From positions 1 to 44,521 of the forward strand of contig CACYLC010000006.1 in assembly GCA_902775105.1 (NCBI GenBank): DNA of 44,521 nt, given 5' to 3'. The translations under genes were made by a program, and so were the position numbers. This document shows, piece by piece, positions 23,346 through 31,699 of this stretch (positions are counted from its first letter, which is position 1; each line of letters opens with the position of its first letter). The DNA comes from Oscillospiraceae bacterium (GTDB lineage Bacteria > Bacillota > Clostridia > Oscillospirales > Oscillospiraceae). The notes under the pieces are model-generated. The model saw nothing but the letters and a program-made list of their open reading frames with translations. It made no database searches and was not told the origin of the DNA.

Positions 23346-26276
23346 TTATTTCTTGCTGTACTTCCTGCGCTGCAGGTAATGCTTGATGAGCAGGACTTCC
23401 CACAGGATCAGCAGGGCGCAGGCCACCACATTGACCACAGTCAGAATGGTTTTCCAAATGGGAGTTGCCTGATTTGCGTTGTCGGCATCATAGGTACGGC
23501 TGTTGGCAACGACGTACAGGATGTTCTTTGCGGACTGACGCATCGCCTGCTGAGCGCCGTTGGTTTGGGTGAACAGAACCTCGTTGTTGGAGTTGGCCAT
23601 AGGAGCCAGCATCAGGTCGGAGCCATTACGGACGCCCTGATCAGCGGTCATATAGCCATAGACACCGAAGTAGTCGGTCTCGACGAAACCGCGGAAGCCC
23701 CACTCGTCACGGAGCACGGTCTGGCACAGCTCTTTGGTGCCGCCGGCCCAGCGGTTGCCAATGTAGTTGAAGGAGGACATGACAGCCAGGCAGTTGGACT
23801 CCTTGACGGAGATCTCAAAGGGCTTCAGATAAATCTCACGGATGGCCTGCTCGGTAGACCAGGTGCAGAGCATGGAGGTACGATTGCCCTCCTGATCGTT
23901 CAGGGCAAAATGCTTCATATAGGCATAGACGCCGTGATCCTGAGCACCGGAAATTGCGTTGGCGGCGATGGAGCCGGAGAGCAGTCCGTCCTCGGAGTAG
24001 TACTCAAAGTTGCGGCCGGCAAAGGCAGTGCGGTGGATGTTCATGGCAGGACCGTACCAGCCGGAGGTGTCCATCTGGTCTGCCATGGTGCCGATGCTGT
24101 CACCGAACTTATAGGCGAGATCGTCGCTCCATGTGGCGGCAATGAGGGTTGCTGCGGGGAATCCGACGGAGCCGACGCCGGTAAAGTTGTTGTTGATGGA
24201 GGCGGGGCCGTCGCAGTCGTTGGTACGGGCCTTGCCGACGCTTTCGATGGCAGCGGTCTGATAGCCGCCGTAGCCGATCAGAGCGTTCATATCCTCGATG
24301 GACAGCTGATCCATCAGCTCATCCCACTTGGGATCGTCATAGTCCAGGCCACGGACATCAGCCAAAGTCAGGCCGTTCTTTGCGCCGGTAGTGATGGGCG
24401 CTGCGTTGGGATCCTCATCCGTAGCGGTGCCCTCTGCGGTCACATAGGTAGCAGCGTTGAAGAAGGACGCCTTGGATGCCTCGGGCATCTCGTAGCTGGC
24501 GGGAGCGGCAGTGGCCTGAGCGAAGTTGGCGAAGCCGTCGGCACGGGACAGGTAGGTAATCTCGCCGGCAGCGTAGTCGAACCGGTTGACGGCTGCAATA
24601 TCATCGCTGTCACGCTTGTTGCTCTCGTCGTAGACAACGGCGGTCTCGACGGTATAGGTTTTGGAGTCGAGAACATTGTGGGAATCGGCATTGACAGAGA
24701 TGACGTAGTCACCCGCCTCCAGCACATAGCAGCGGGCGCCCTTATCGTCATAGGAAGCGAGCTGCTCCACGGGAATGGTAAACTGGATGGTCTCAGAAGC
24801 GCCGGCAGCCAGCTCAGAGGTCTTGGCGAAGTCCAGCAGGTTGGCAGATGCCTTCTCAATACCGCCGTTGGTGTAGGGCGGGTTAGAATAAATCTCCACC
24901 ACATCCTTGCCGGCGACATTGCCGGTATTGGTAACGGTGACAGAGAAATTCAGGTTGGTACCGTCGGAGGTAATGTCGCTCATGGTCTTGTCAAAGCTGG
25001 TGTAGCTCAGGCCATAGCCGAAGGGATAGACCACTTCGTCCTCGTAGTTGATGAGGCCCTCGGAGGCGGCAGTCTCATAGAACTTATAGCCAACATAGAT
25101 GCCCTCGACGTAGTTGACGAAGGAAGCTGTGACGCCTTCGGGATCAAACATAGTTCCTTCTGCATCAAACTCGCTCATGTTGGTGTACTTGAAGTCGCCG
25201 AAGTTGTTCCACCAGGGGGCGTTTTTCAGGTTGGTGACGTAAGTATCCACGGTGCGTCCGGAGGGGTTCACTGCGCCGGAGACAACACGGCCGAAGCCCT
25301 CAAAGCCGCTCTGACCGGTGCCCGGGCAGAGGAGGACACCCTTGATCTGGGGATAGTCGTTGACCCAGCCCAGTTCGAAAGAGTTTGCGCCATTGTAGAC
25401 GACAATGACGTTGTCAAAGTTGGAGGTGACAAGCTCGACCAGCTCTTCCTCACGGTTGGACAGCTGCAGGAAGTGATCCCCTGCGTCCCAGTCATTGCCC
25501 TGATTCAGCGAATCATCATAGGTACCTGCATAGTAGCCGGAGCCTCTGCCGTCAGTGGCCCAGGAGCCGTCCACAACAGCGGTCATATCGGTGGGAAGGT
25601 CTGCGCCCTCGCCGCCGACGCGGGTAATGACGATCATGGCAGTGTCGGAGAACGCCTTTGCGTTACTGATCAGGCTGTCGGAATAGGTGCTCACATTGGG
25701 CTCAGGCAGCGTCCAGTCCTGAACCCACATCATAACGCCGGGGCGGTCAGCCTTGTAGTCCACGTAGAACTGACTCAGTTCGGTGTTGGTCTCGATGCCG
25801 GCTCTCTTGAGGCCCTCAAGCAGATCCACGGTGGGATATGCGTCATTCAGGGCGCCGGAGCCGGTTCCGCCGTAACAGGGATTGGTGGAGGCCCAGCCAA
25901 AGACGTTCAGCTTGGAGCCGGAGACCACGGGCAGGATACCGTCCACGTTCTTGGCAAGGACAACGCCCTCCTGGGTGATCTCAGCCACCAGTTCGGTAGC
26001 CTCTGCAGAGGTGGCCTCGTCAATGGAGCCGCTGCCGGAGATCAGATCCAGCATGTTGGACATGGGCCCGGTGCAGATCAGGTTGACGATGATCAGCAGT
26101 GCCAGAACAATGGCAACGCCCGCTTCGCCCCGGATCAGCTTCTTCTCAGGCTTGGGGAGCTTGAGAACAGCGATGATGGCAATGATGGCAATCACCAGAA
26201 CCACGCCAAACGCAATCAGGTAATTCTGAACGAGGGACAACGCATTTTTCACGTCATCAATATTGATGGATAGCAT
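23346..26276 (-). CDS. Membrane-anchored GH3 glycosidase with permuted domain order
   Basis: A 976-residue protein. Two membrane segments lie near the N-terminus (about 17-38 and 52-70) and one at the C-terminus (TVVNVVACALLILWEVLLI). The GH3 parts are in swapped order: first the alpha/beta sandwich (GVVLAKNVDGILPV, GGEGADLP) and Fn3-like domain (PFGYGLSYTSF), then the barrel (GPASINNNFTG, GRNFEYYSEDG, KHFALND) with the nucleophile aspartate in FVETDYFG. Such B-A order is known in some rumen clostridial GH3 enzymes. The catalytic part probably faces outward, held at both ends. ATG 26276 follows GGGGAGG; the longer upstream reading is out of place because it contains the promoter. Confidence 0.88.
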   Translation of the reverse strand: MLSINIDDVKNALSLVQNYLIAFGVVLVIAIIAIIAVLKLPKPEKKLIRGEAGVAIVLALLIIVNLICTGPMSNMLDLISGSGSIDEATSAEATELVAEITQEGVVLAKNVDGILPVVSGSKLNVFGWASTNPCYGGTGSGALNDAYPTVDLLEGLKRAGIETNTELSQFYVDYKADRPGVMMWVQDWTLPEPNVSTYSDSLISNAKAFSDTAMIVITRVGGEGADLPTDMTAVVDGSWATDGRGSGYYAGTYDDSLNQGNDWDAGDHFLQLSNREEELVELVTSNFDNVIVVYNGANSFELGWVNDYPQIKGVLLCPGTGQSGFEGFGRVVSGAVNPSGRTVDTYVTNLKNAPWWNNFGDFKYTNMSEFDAEGTMFDPEGVTASFVNYVEGIYVGYKFYETAASEGLINYEDEVVYPFGYGLSYTSFDKTMSDITSDGTNLNFSVTVTNTGNVAGKDVVEIYSNPPYTNGGIEKASANLLDFAKTSELAAGASETIQFTIPVEQLASYDDKGARCYVLEAGDYVISVNADSHNVLDSKTYTVETAVVYDESNKRDSDDIAAVNRFDYAAGEITYLSRADGFANFAQATAAPASYEMPEASKASFFNAATYVTAEGTATDEDPNAAPITTGAKNGLTLADVRGLDYDDPKWDELMDQLSIEDMNALIGYGGYQTAAIESVGKARTNDCDGPASINNNFTGVGSVGFPAATLIAATWSDDLAYKFGDSIGTMADQMDTSGWYGPAMNIHRTAFAGRNFEYYSEDGLLSGSIAANAISGAQDHGVYAYMKHFALNDQEGNRTSMLCTWSTEQAIREIYLKPFEISVKESNCLAVMSSFNYIGNRWAGGTKELCQTVLRDEWGFRGFVETDYFGVYGYMTADQGVRNGSDLMLAPMANSNNEVLFTQTNGAQQAMRQSAKNILYVVANSRTYDADNANQATPIWKTILTVVNVVACALLILWEVLLIKHYLQRRKYSKK

Positions 26277-26323
26277 AGTGTTTTCCTCCCCTTTATAGAA
26301 TAATTGCTTTCCTAAGCATCTGG

Positions 26324-26392
26324 AGCATAGCATGGGGAAAACTTTTTGAAAACACCTTTTGCATAAACTGCTGTTTTTCCAGCACGAACTGC
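26324..26392 (-). promoter_or_regulatory. LytTR-type direct repeats and promoter of the GH3 operon
   Basis: On the minus strand GCAGTTCGTG (26383-26392) and GCAGTTTATG (26362-26371) are direct repeats spaced 21 bp start to start. Each fits eight of nine positions of the LytTR consensus [TA][AC][CA]GTTN[AG][TG]. They end ten bases before a weak -35 (TTTTCA, 26347-26352), followed by 17 bases and TATGCT (26324-26329). A weak promoter with an activator site just upstream fits control by the adjacent LytTR regulator. Confidence 0.6.
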
Positions 26393-26417
26393 ATTCTGCC
26401 CAACAGGCAGTCAAAAA

Positions 26418-26454
26418 CCACCGTGTAGTTTTGTCTGTTTTCACTACACAGTGG
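26418..26454 (-). terminator. Intrinsic terminator of the kinase-regulator operon
   Basis: On the minus strand CCACTGTGTAGT (26443-26454) pairs with ACTACACGGTGG (26418-26429) with one mismatch, followed by TTTTTG. It begins 18 bases after the kinase stop. Confidence 0.8.
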
Positions 26455-26471
26455 TCTTAAAAGAGCCGTAT

Positions 26472-27797
26472 TCAGTTCCTGTCTATCGGAATGAGGATCT
26501 TCAGATCAAACCAGTGATTTTCCGTCGAAATGCTCACCGTTCCTCCATAGCGCTGGGCGGAGTATCGGATACTCTTGACGCCGAAGCCATGGAACCGGTC
26601 GTCCCCCTTGGAGCTTTTGGGGAGGCCGTTTTCCATACGCAGGTCGCCTTCAAAATAGTTCTCCACCCGAATAAGGAGGAAGGAGCGCTGGGCGGAGACA
26701 GAGAGGTGGATCAGCCGCTTTTCCGGATCGTCCACCTGTAAAACCGCCTCAACGGCGTTATCCAGCGCATTTCCAAAGATGGTGCAGATGTCCATGGATG
26801 TCATAAAGCTCAACAGCGTGCCGTCTACTACGCAGGTAAAGCTGATCCCTTCCCTGTGACAGCGAAGGCTCTGGCTGGTGAGGACGGTGTCCAACGCCAC
26901 ATTTCCCGTGTTATTCTGCGCCTCATAGACGGCAATGTCACGCTCAATCTCGTCCAGCCAGCGGTTTCGTGTTTCCGGGTCGGTCTCTGCCCGAAGCAGA
27001 GCGATCTGATGCTTCAGGTCGTGATATTTCTGGTTGACCAGATCAATGCTTTCCTTGGATTGGCGATATTGGGCATACTGGGTCTCCAACACATTCTGAA
27101 TGACGTCCCGCTCGTAGCGTGCCTTCATCTCCAGTTGCTGGACATTAAAGGCATAGAGAAAGGCCAGACCTCCCAGATCCACCAGCGTGCGAATATTATA
27201 GATTGCCGTATCGATGGAACTGGTAAAGGGGGTATTGGCGGCGACAAAGCTGAGATTGCTGATGGCGAACGCAGCTATGCAGATAATGAGTGCGTAAATC
27301 AGCTGGTGAACGCCGGCCTGCAGGTATTTCCCGTCATGGATATGGGTGCGCAGGAGCAGATAGTTCAGCGTAAAGGCCAGTGCGTAGACGATCAGCGTCG
27401 TCACCAGCACCCGCAGCTCACTCAGTCCGTCAGAAAAGTAACGGTTGGAATAGTAGTACAGCTGCCAGCTGAGGGAGGCAGCAAACTCCGAGACCAGAAA
27501 CGCCCAGGCACAGCAGTGTCCCAGCGAGACATAGTCAATGTCGCAGCAGAACCAGAGGATGCCGTACATCAGGACGGCGGCTCCCAGCATACTGGGAATC
27601 CAAAAGGCCACAGGAACTCCCGCTGTCAGCACCATTTCCGTACTGAGGGCGATCAGTCCCAGAATCAGTCCCCAGACCAGCGTCGCCCCCTTCCACCGCC
27701 GCTGTCGGTAGCAGAGCAGCACAAAGGTCAGACAGCTGAGCCACTGAGCCAGTGCGGTATAAATACGGGGGATCGTTGGAAACACATTCGGTATCAT
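26472..27797 (-). CDS. GHKL sensor histidine kinase (AgrC/NatK-like)
   Basis: A 441-residue membrane kinase with about six hydrophobic helices in the first 230 residues and almost no extracytoplasmic domain. A coiled linker leads to the phosphoacceptor region KYHDLKHQIALL and a HATPase domain of the GHKL type (NALDNAVEA N-box, HGFGVKSIRYSAQRYGG G-box). ATG 27797 overlaps the regulator stop by four bases (ATGA). Polytopic GHKL kinases often sense peptides or membrane changes; no AgrD-like peptide or AgrB gene is present here. Its partner is the LytTR regulator. Confidence 0.9.
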   Translation of the reverse strand: MIPNVFPTIPRIYTALAQWLSCLTFVLLCYRQRRWKGATLVWGLILGLIALSTEMVLTAGVPVAFWIPSMLGAAVLMYGILWFCCDIDYVSLGHCCAWAFLVSEFAASLSWQLYYYSNRYFSDGLSELRVLVTTLIVYALAFTLNYLLLRTHIHDGKYLQAGVHQLIYALIICIAAFAISNLSFVAANTPFTSSIDTAIYNIRTLVDLGGLAFLYAFNVQQLEMKARYERDVIQNVLETQYAQYRQSKESIDLVNQKYHDLKHQIALLRAETDPETRNRWLDEIERDIAVYEAQNNTGNVALDTVLTSQSLRCHREGISFTCVVDGTLLSFMTSMDICTIFGNALDNAVEAVLQVDDPEKRLIHLSVSAQRSFLLIRVENYFEGDLRMENGLPKSSKGDDRFHGFGVKSIRYSAQRYGGTVSISTENHWFDLKILIPIDRN

Positions 27798-28519
27798 TTC
27801 GTCTGCCCGCCCATGTAGTCCGTCAGCTGCTGCAAAAAGGCCGCCTTCCGTCCCCGGCTGATGAGCAGCATATCCTCCCCCACCACGGCGCATCCGTCCC
27901 GGACGGCATCCACATAGGCCAGATTGATCAGATAGCCCTTGTTGCAGCGGGCAAAGCCAAATTCCGCCAGCTGCCTCTCCATCTCGGTCATTGTGCCGCC
28001 GGAGAGAATCTCTTCCCGCTTCATATGGAAGATCAGGGTGTGGCCTCGGCTCTCTATGTAGCGAATCTGTGAGATGTCCAGCTTTTGCGTGCCGCCCTTC
28101 ACCGGCAGGGAGAGGTAGCTGGTTTTGTTCCGCTCCAACCGCTCCAGACGGTCCATCGCCCGATCCAGCCGCTGGGACAAGGCAAAATAAGACACCGGCT
28201 TGAGCACATAGTCCAGAGCGTCCACAGCATAGCCCCGAATGGCGTACTGAGCCATATTGGTAATGAAAATCAGGATGACCTCCGGATCCTGCTTTCGGAT
28301 GATTTCCGCCGCTGTCATGCCGTCCATCAGCTGCATCTGAACGTCCATCAGAATGATGTCATACTCCGGGCGGTAATTGCGGGTGATCTGCTCCCCGTCG
28401 GTGAAGGTGGCAATGCTGAGATCGCATCGGCGCTCCTGTTGATAGCACTCCAACATCTGCCGCAGATTCACCGCGCACTGCTGTTCGTCTTCCACGATGG
28501 CAATCCGAATCACACCCAT
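27794..28519 (-). CDS. LytTR-family response regulator
   Basis: A 241-residue regulator. The receiver domain (1-120) has the acidic pocket VEDE, the phosphoacceptor aspartate in IILMDVQM and the lysine of YVLKPVS. The LytTR DNA-binding domain (about 140-235) shows IRYIESRGHTLIFH, CNKGYLINLAYVDAV and ISRGRKAAFLQQL. ATG 28519 is used; a GTG two codons later is also possible. It is the first gene of a two-gene operon with the kinase and has a consensus promoter of its own. The repeats before the downstream GH3 operon are its likely target. Confidence 0.92.
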   Translation of the reverse strand: MGVIRIAIVEDEQQCAVNLRQMLECYQQERRCDLSIATFTDGEQITRNYRPEYDIILMDVQMQLMDGMTAAEIIRKQDPEVILIFITNMAQYAIRGYAVDALDYVLKPVSYFALSQRLDRAMDRLERLERNKTSYLSLPVKGGTQKLDISQIRYIESRGHTLIFHMKREEILSGGTMTEMERQLAEFGFARCNKGYLINLAYVDAVRDGCAVVGEDMLLISRGRKAAFLQQLTDYMGGQTK

Positions 28520-28547
28520 CCCCGCCTTTCCTTTGTCTTTTATTTTT

Positions 28548-28576
28548 ATTATATCTTTTCCTCATCATCTTGTCAA
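28548..28576 (-). promoter_or_regulatory. Consensus promoter of the LytTR-kinase operon
   Basis: On the minus strand TTGACA (28571-28576), 17 bases, TATAAT (28548-28553), about 28 bases before the ATG. Confidence 0.75.
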
Positions 28577-28601
28577 AAGAAAGAGAGCCATTCCAAAAGG
28601 C

Positions 28602-28642
28602 AAAGGGAGGCCGCCCGAAACAGACGGTCTCCCTTTCGATGT
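28602..28642. terminator. Terminator-like hairpin next to the ABC remnant
   Basis: AAAGGGAGGCCG (28602-28613) pairs with CGGTCTCCCTTT (28625-28636) with one G-T pair. On the + strand it is followed by CGATGTTTTTT. It lies just past the stop of the ABC fragment and was probably that gene's terminator. Confidence 0.6.
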
Positions 28643-28646
28643 TTTT

Positions 28647-28919
28647 TCAAAGGCACAATAGATCACGCCAGCCTTCAAACTGCATCTTATAATATTTTGC
28701 GCAAAGCCCGTCTTTGGCGAGCAATGTCTTATGATCGCCCCGCTCTCTGATCCCGTCCTCGTCGATGACGATGATTTCATCCGCCTTGCGGATGGTGGAA
28801 AGCCTGTGGGCAATGGTGATCGTGGTTCTGCCTTTTGCCAGTCGGTCCAGACTCCTTTGGATATCCTCCTTTTCCTCCTTTGTCAATCTACTGGCTCTCC
28901 CCTTATTCCTCCGTCTCAT
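28647..28919 (-). pseudogene. Remnant of an ABC exporter ATPase (C-terminal end only)
   Basis: The frame encodes the last 60-70 residues of an MdlB/MsbA-type exporter: LDRLAKGRTTITIAHRLST with the H-loop histidine, then ADEIIVIDEDGIRERGDH and the usual tail. The membrane domain, Walker A, signature and Walker B are all missing. The first 15-20 codons overlap or abut the 3' end of the ClC gene and look unrelated. This is a deletion remnant with the breakpoint near 28895, not a functional gene. Confidence 0.75.
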
Positions 28920-30183
28920 CGCCGGAGAAGGTGTTGATGAACTTGGGACGGATCTTGGAATAGAGAATTTTCTGCTCGTGGTACAGACTGTGATAGCCGG
29001 AGGTCATATAGCTGATTGCAGCGATCAGCGCCATTGGCTCGATCCCCACCCCGATGAACAGCTCATAGCCCAGCAGGATGGAGGTCATAGGCGCATTGGT
29101 CACGCCGCAGAACACAGCGATCATAGCAACCGCCCCGCCGAAGGAGGGGGAGAGTCCCAGCAGCGGCGCCGCCACGCAGCCGAAGGTCGCCCCCACGAAA
29201 AAGGACGGGACGATCTCACCGCCTTTAAATCCGGCGTTCAAGGTCAGGGCGGTAAAAATCATTTTCAGCACAAATGCGTACGGCACTGCCTGTCCCGCCA
29301 GCGCTCCACGGATGACCTCCATGCCGGCGCCGTTATAGTCTCTCGTGCCAGAGAGGAGGGTCAGAACGATGATGATCCCGCCGCCCAGCGCTGCCCGAAG
29401 CCACGGGTTTTTCGTGATTTTGTCATAGAGCTTGCCGCCCAGTCTCAGCACGCGGCAGAAGAGATTGGCTAATATTCCGCAAAGGATGCCCATGAGAATG
29501 ACAGGTATCATGGCCTCGGCGTCCAGTTCTGGTGCGCCGGTGACAAGAAAGCCGGTGGGCGCGATGCCGAAGAACAGGGCCACCCGCTGAGCCAGAAGGG
29601 ACGCAAGCAGGCATGGGACGATGGCGGCATAGTACATGACGCCAACGCTCTCCACCTCCATGGCAAAAATGGCGGCAGAGATGGGCGTGCCAAAGAGGGC
29701 GGAAAAGCCCGCCGCCATGCCGCACATGGTCATGATCCGCTCGTCCCGCTCGTCCAGATGAAAGAACCGCCCTATGGCGCTGGAGACAGAGCCGCCCAGT
29801 TGAAGGGCCGCTCCCTCCCGTCCGGCGCTGCCGCCCAGAAGATGGGTCACAACGGTGGAGCAGAAGATCAGCGGCGCCGTCCGGAGATGCAGCCGCTCGC
29901 CGCTGCGAATAGAGCTGAGCACCATCTCTGTCCCCCGGTCGTCCGACATTCCGGTCAGCCGGTAGGCGCCTACAATGGCAAGGCCGCCCAGAGGGAGCAG
30001 ATAGAGGAGCCACGGATAGGCCGCCCGCATCTCCCCCGCCCATTCCAGCGACAGGTGGAAGAGACTGCCGATCACGCCCATGGTCAGGCCGATCAGTATT
30101 CCGAGCATCAGCCACTTCACAAGGGCGATGGAATTGTTTTTCAGTGCGTGCCGGATATGCTCCGGCACAGGTAGCTTTGACAT
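28903..30183 (-). CDS. ClC-family chloride channel/transporter
   Basis: A 426-residue ClC protein exchanging or conducting chloride (or another anion). The filter region is GSAGREGAALQLGG, whose glutamate is the gating residue, and GTPISAAIFAMEVES and GFKGGEIVPSFFVGATFG supply the other conserved loops. GREGA in place of GREGP marks a divergent bacterial subgroup. It lacks the methionine-type signature of fluoride-specific ClCs. I choose ATG 30183, because CAGGTGA precedes it and the -10 at 30209-30214 would start transcription just upstream; longer readings include the promoter. No CBS domain follows. Confidence 0.88.
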   Translation of the reverse strand: MSKLPVPEHIRHALKNNSIALVKWLMLGILIGLTMGVIGSLFHLSLEWAGEMRAAYPWLLYLLPLGGLAIVGAYRLTGMSDDRGTEMVLSSIRSGERLHLRTAPLIFCSTVVTHLLGGSAGREGAALQLGGSVSSAIGRFFHLDERDERIMTMCGMAAGFSALFGTPISAAIFAMEVESVGVMYYAAIVPCLLASLLAQRVALFFGIAPTGFLVTGAPELDAEAMIPVILMGILCGILANLFCRVLRLGGKLYDKITKNPWLRAALGGGIIIVLTLLSGTRDYNGAGMEVIRGALAGQAVPYAFVLKMIFTALTLNAGFKGGEIVPSFFVGATFGCVAAPLLGLSPSFGGAVAMIAVFCGVTNAPMTSILLGYELFIGVGIEPMALIAAISYMTSGYHSLYHEQKILYSKIRPKFINTFSGDETEE

Positions 30184-30208
30184 GAAATTCACCTGCGTTT
30201 CGACACTC

Positions 30209-30237
30209 ATTATACCCGTCCCACAGTCCCCTTTCCA
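30209..30237 (-). promoter_or_regulatory. Promoter of the ClC gene
   Basis: On the minus strand TGGAAA (30232-30237), 17 bases, TATAAT (30209-30214), about 25 bases before ATG 30183. Confidence 0.55.
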
Positions 30238-30303
30238 GAGCCAAACTCTACAAAAATCCGCCGAAACAGCACTCATCTGAGCACCATTTCGGCGGATTAT
30301 CAT

Positions 30304-30948
30304 TTACAGCAGATCCAGCAGCTCCTCCGGCCGGTCAATCATATAGTCAGGTTTCAGACCCTCCAGCAGTTCCCGCTCCCGAAAGCCCCATGTGACGGCA
30401 GCGCAGACAAGTCCCGCGTTTTTTGCCGTGGCAATGTCCACCTCAGAGTCTCCCACGAAAAGGCACTCCTCCCGCCTTTTGCCCAGCTGCTCCACCGCCG
30501 CCCAGACCATGTCCGGGTTCGGCTTGCGGCGCAGCGGCGGCACCGGCCCCATGGAGAGGGTCATCCGGTCTCCGAAAAAATAGCGGCTCAGCGGCTTGAC
30601 CGCAGCGTCCTGTTTATTTGAGACCACTGCCATGGTAATACCCCGCTTTTTCAGCTCGTCCAGAAGGGGCAGAATACCGGGATAGGGGGCGGTTTTGATC
30701 CGGTCATGGCTCTCGTAATAGGCACGATAAAAGGCCAGCGCCTCGTCAAAACGAGGGTCGTCTCTCCCCTCCGGGAGGCTCCGCTCCATCAGTACCTCCA
30801 CGCCGTTTCCCACGTTATGCCGCACCTGTTCGATGGTATGAAGTTCCAAACCGAAATGCCGGCGCATGGCGTTGACAGCGTCGGTCAGATCGCCCAGCGT
30901 ATTCAAAACCGTGCCGTCCATATCAAAAATTACAGTGGTATAGCTCAT
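30304..30948 (-). CDS. HAD-family phosphatase (Gph-like)
   Basis: A 214-residue phosphatase of the phosphoglycolate phosphatase group: motif I DMDGTVLNT, motif II VVSNK, motif III lysine in RRKPNPD and motif IV GDSEVDIATA. The cap domain lies between motifs I and II. The ATG at 30948 is preceded by GAGGAGGG. It lies 46 bases after sigF in the same direction and could be read through from the spoIIA operon. The substrate is not settled. It is distinct from the HAD protein at 689-1360. Confidence 0.88.
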   Translation of the reverse strand: MSYTTVIFDMDGTVLNTLGDLTDAVNAMRRHFGLELHTIEQVRHNVGNGVEVLMERSLPEGRDDPRFDEALAFYRAYYESHDRIKTAPYPGILPLLDELKKRGITMAVVSNKQDAAVKPLSRYFFGDRMTLSMGPVPPLRRKPNPDMVWAAVEQLGKRREECLFVGDSEVDIATAKNAGLVCAAVTWGFRERELLEGLKPDYMIDRPEELLDLL

Positions 30949-30994
30949 GAGGTTCCCTCCTCTGTTGGGGAACATTGTACCACATGTTTTCCTG

Positions 30995-31699
30995 CTATAC
31001 CAGCTTTTTTCGTAGCTCAGCCACCGCCCGCCGCTCGATGCGGGAGATCTGCACCTGACTGACCCCCAAAATCTTTGCCGTCCGCTCCTGAGTCAAACCC
31101 CGGAAATACCGCAGGGAAATGACCTGCCGTTCCCGCTCCCGGAGCTGGTTTACCGCCTGACGGAGGGCGAGGGACTCTACGATGTCTCCCTCAATGCCCT
31201 CATCTCCCAGCGCCGACTCCAGCGTCAGTCCGTCTGCGTTTTCGCTCTGGAGGGAGGCCACTGGCCCGGCGGCGGTCTCTGCCGCAGCGATCTCCTCCGG
31301 AGAGAGGTCGGTCTCCTGACTCAGCTCACTTAGGGACGGCTCCCGCCCTAACGTGTTTGACAGCTTCTCCCTCGCCATACGGATGCGAACAGCCTGCTCC
31401 TTTAACGTGCGGCTGACCTTGACGGTGCCGTCATCCCGGAGAAAGCGTCGGATCTCCCCGGCAATTTTGGGGACGGCGTAGGTGGAAAATTGAGTACCAT
31501 ATTCCGTATCAAAGCCCTCCACCGCCTTGAGAAAGCCGATGCAGCCCAGCTGAAACAGGTCGTCCGTCTCCACACCCCGGCCGGCATAGCGCTGGACGAT
31601 GCTCCAGATCAGCTTGTCGTTCTCCCGCAGAAGCTCCTCTCTCGCCTCACGGTCGCCCTGCTGGGCCGCCGCCAGCAGCTGGCCTTTGCGCAGCGTCAT
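30995..31699 (-). CDS. sigF: Forespore sigma factor SigF (SpoIIAC)
   Basis: A 234-residue sigma-70 factor that starts forespore gene expression. Region 2 contains ETDDLFQLGCIGFLKAVEGFD and FSTYAVPKIAGEIRRFLRDDG, the signature of the SigF/SigG group. Region 4 ends with RYFRGLTQERTAKILGVSQVQISRIE. It overlaps spoIIAB by four bases in the conserved order spoIIAA-spoIIAB-sigF, which separates it from SigG or SigB. It is kept inactive by SpoIIAB until septation. Confidence 0.95.
   Translation of the reverse strand: MTLRKGQLLAAAQQGDREAREELLRENDKLIWSIVQRYAGRGVETDDLFQLGCIGFLKAVEGFDTEYGTQFSTYAVPKIAGEIRRFLRDDGTVKVSRTLKEQAVRIRMAREKLSNTLGREPSLSELSQETDLSPEEIAAAETAAGPVASLQSENADGLTLESALGDEGIEGDIVESLALRQAVNQLRERERQVISLRYFRGLTQERTAKILGVSQVQISRIERRAVAELRKKLV

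Noticed and set aside
23310-26273. Plus-strand open frame of nearly 1000 codons opposite the permuted GH3 gene
   Set aside because: Antisense shadow; low-complexity Gly/Val/Ile composition and no domain, while the minus strand encodes a clear GH3 enzyme with ribosome site and promoter.
26472-28519. A complete agr quorum-sensing system
   Set aside because: The kinase and LytTR regulator resemble AgrC/AgrA, but no AgrB protease or AgrD-like peptide frame was found on either strand nearby.
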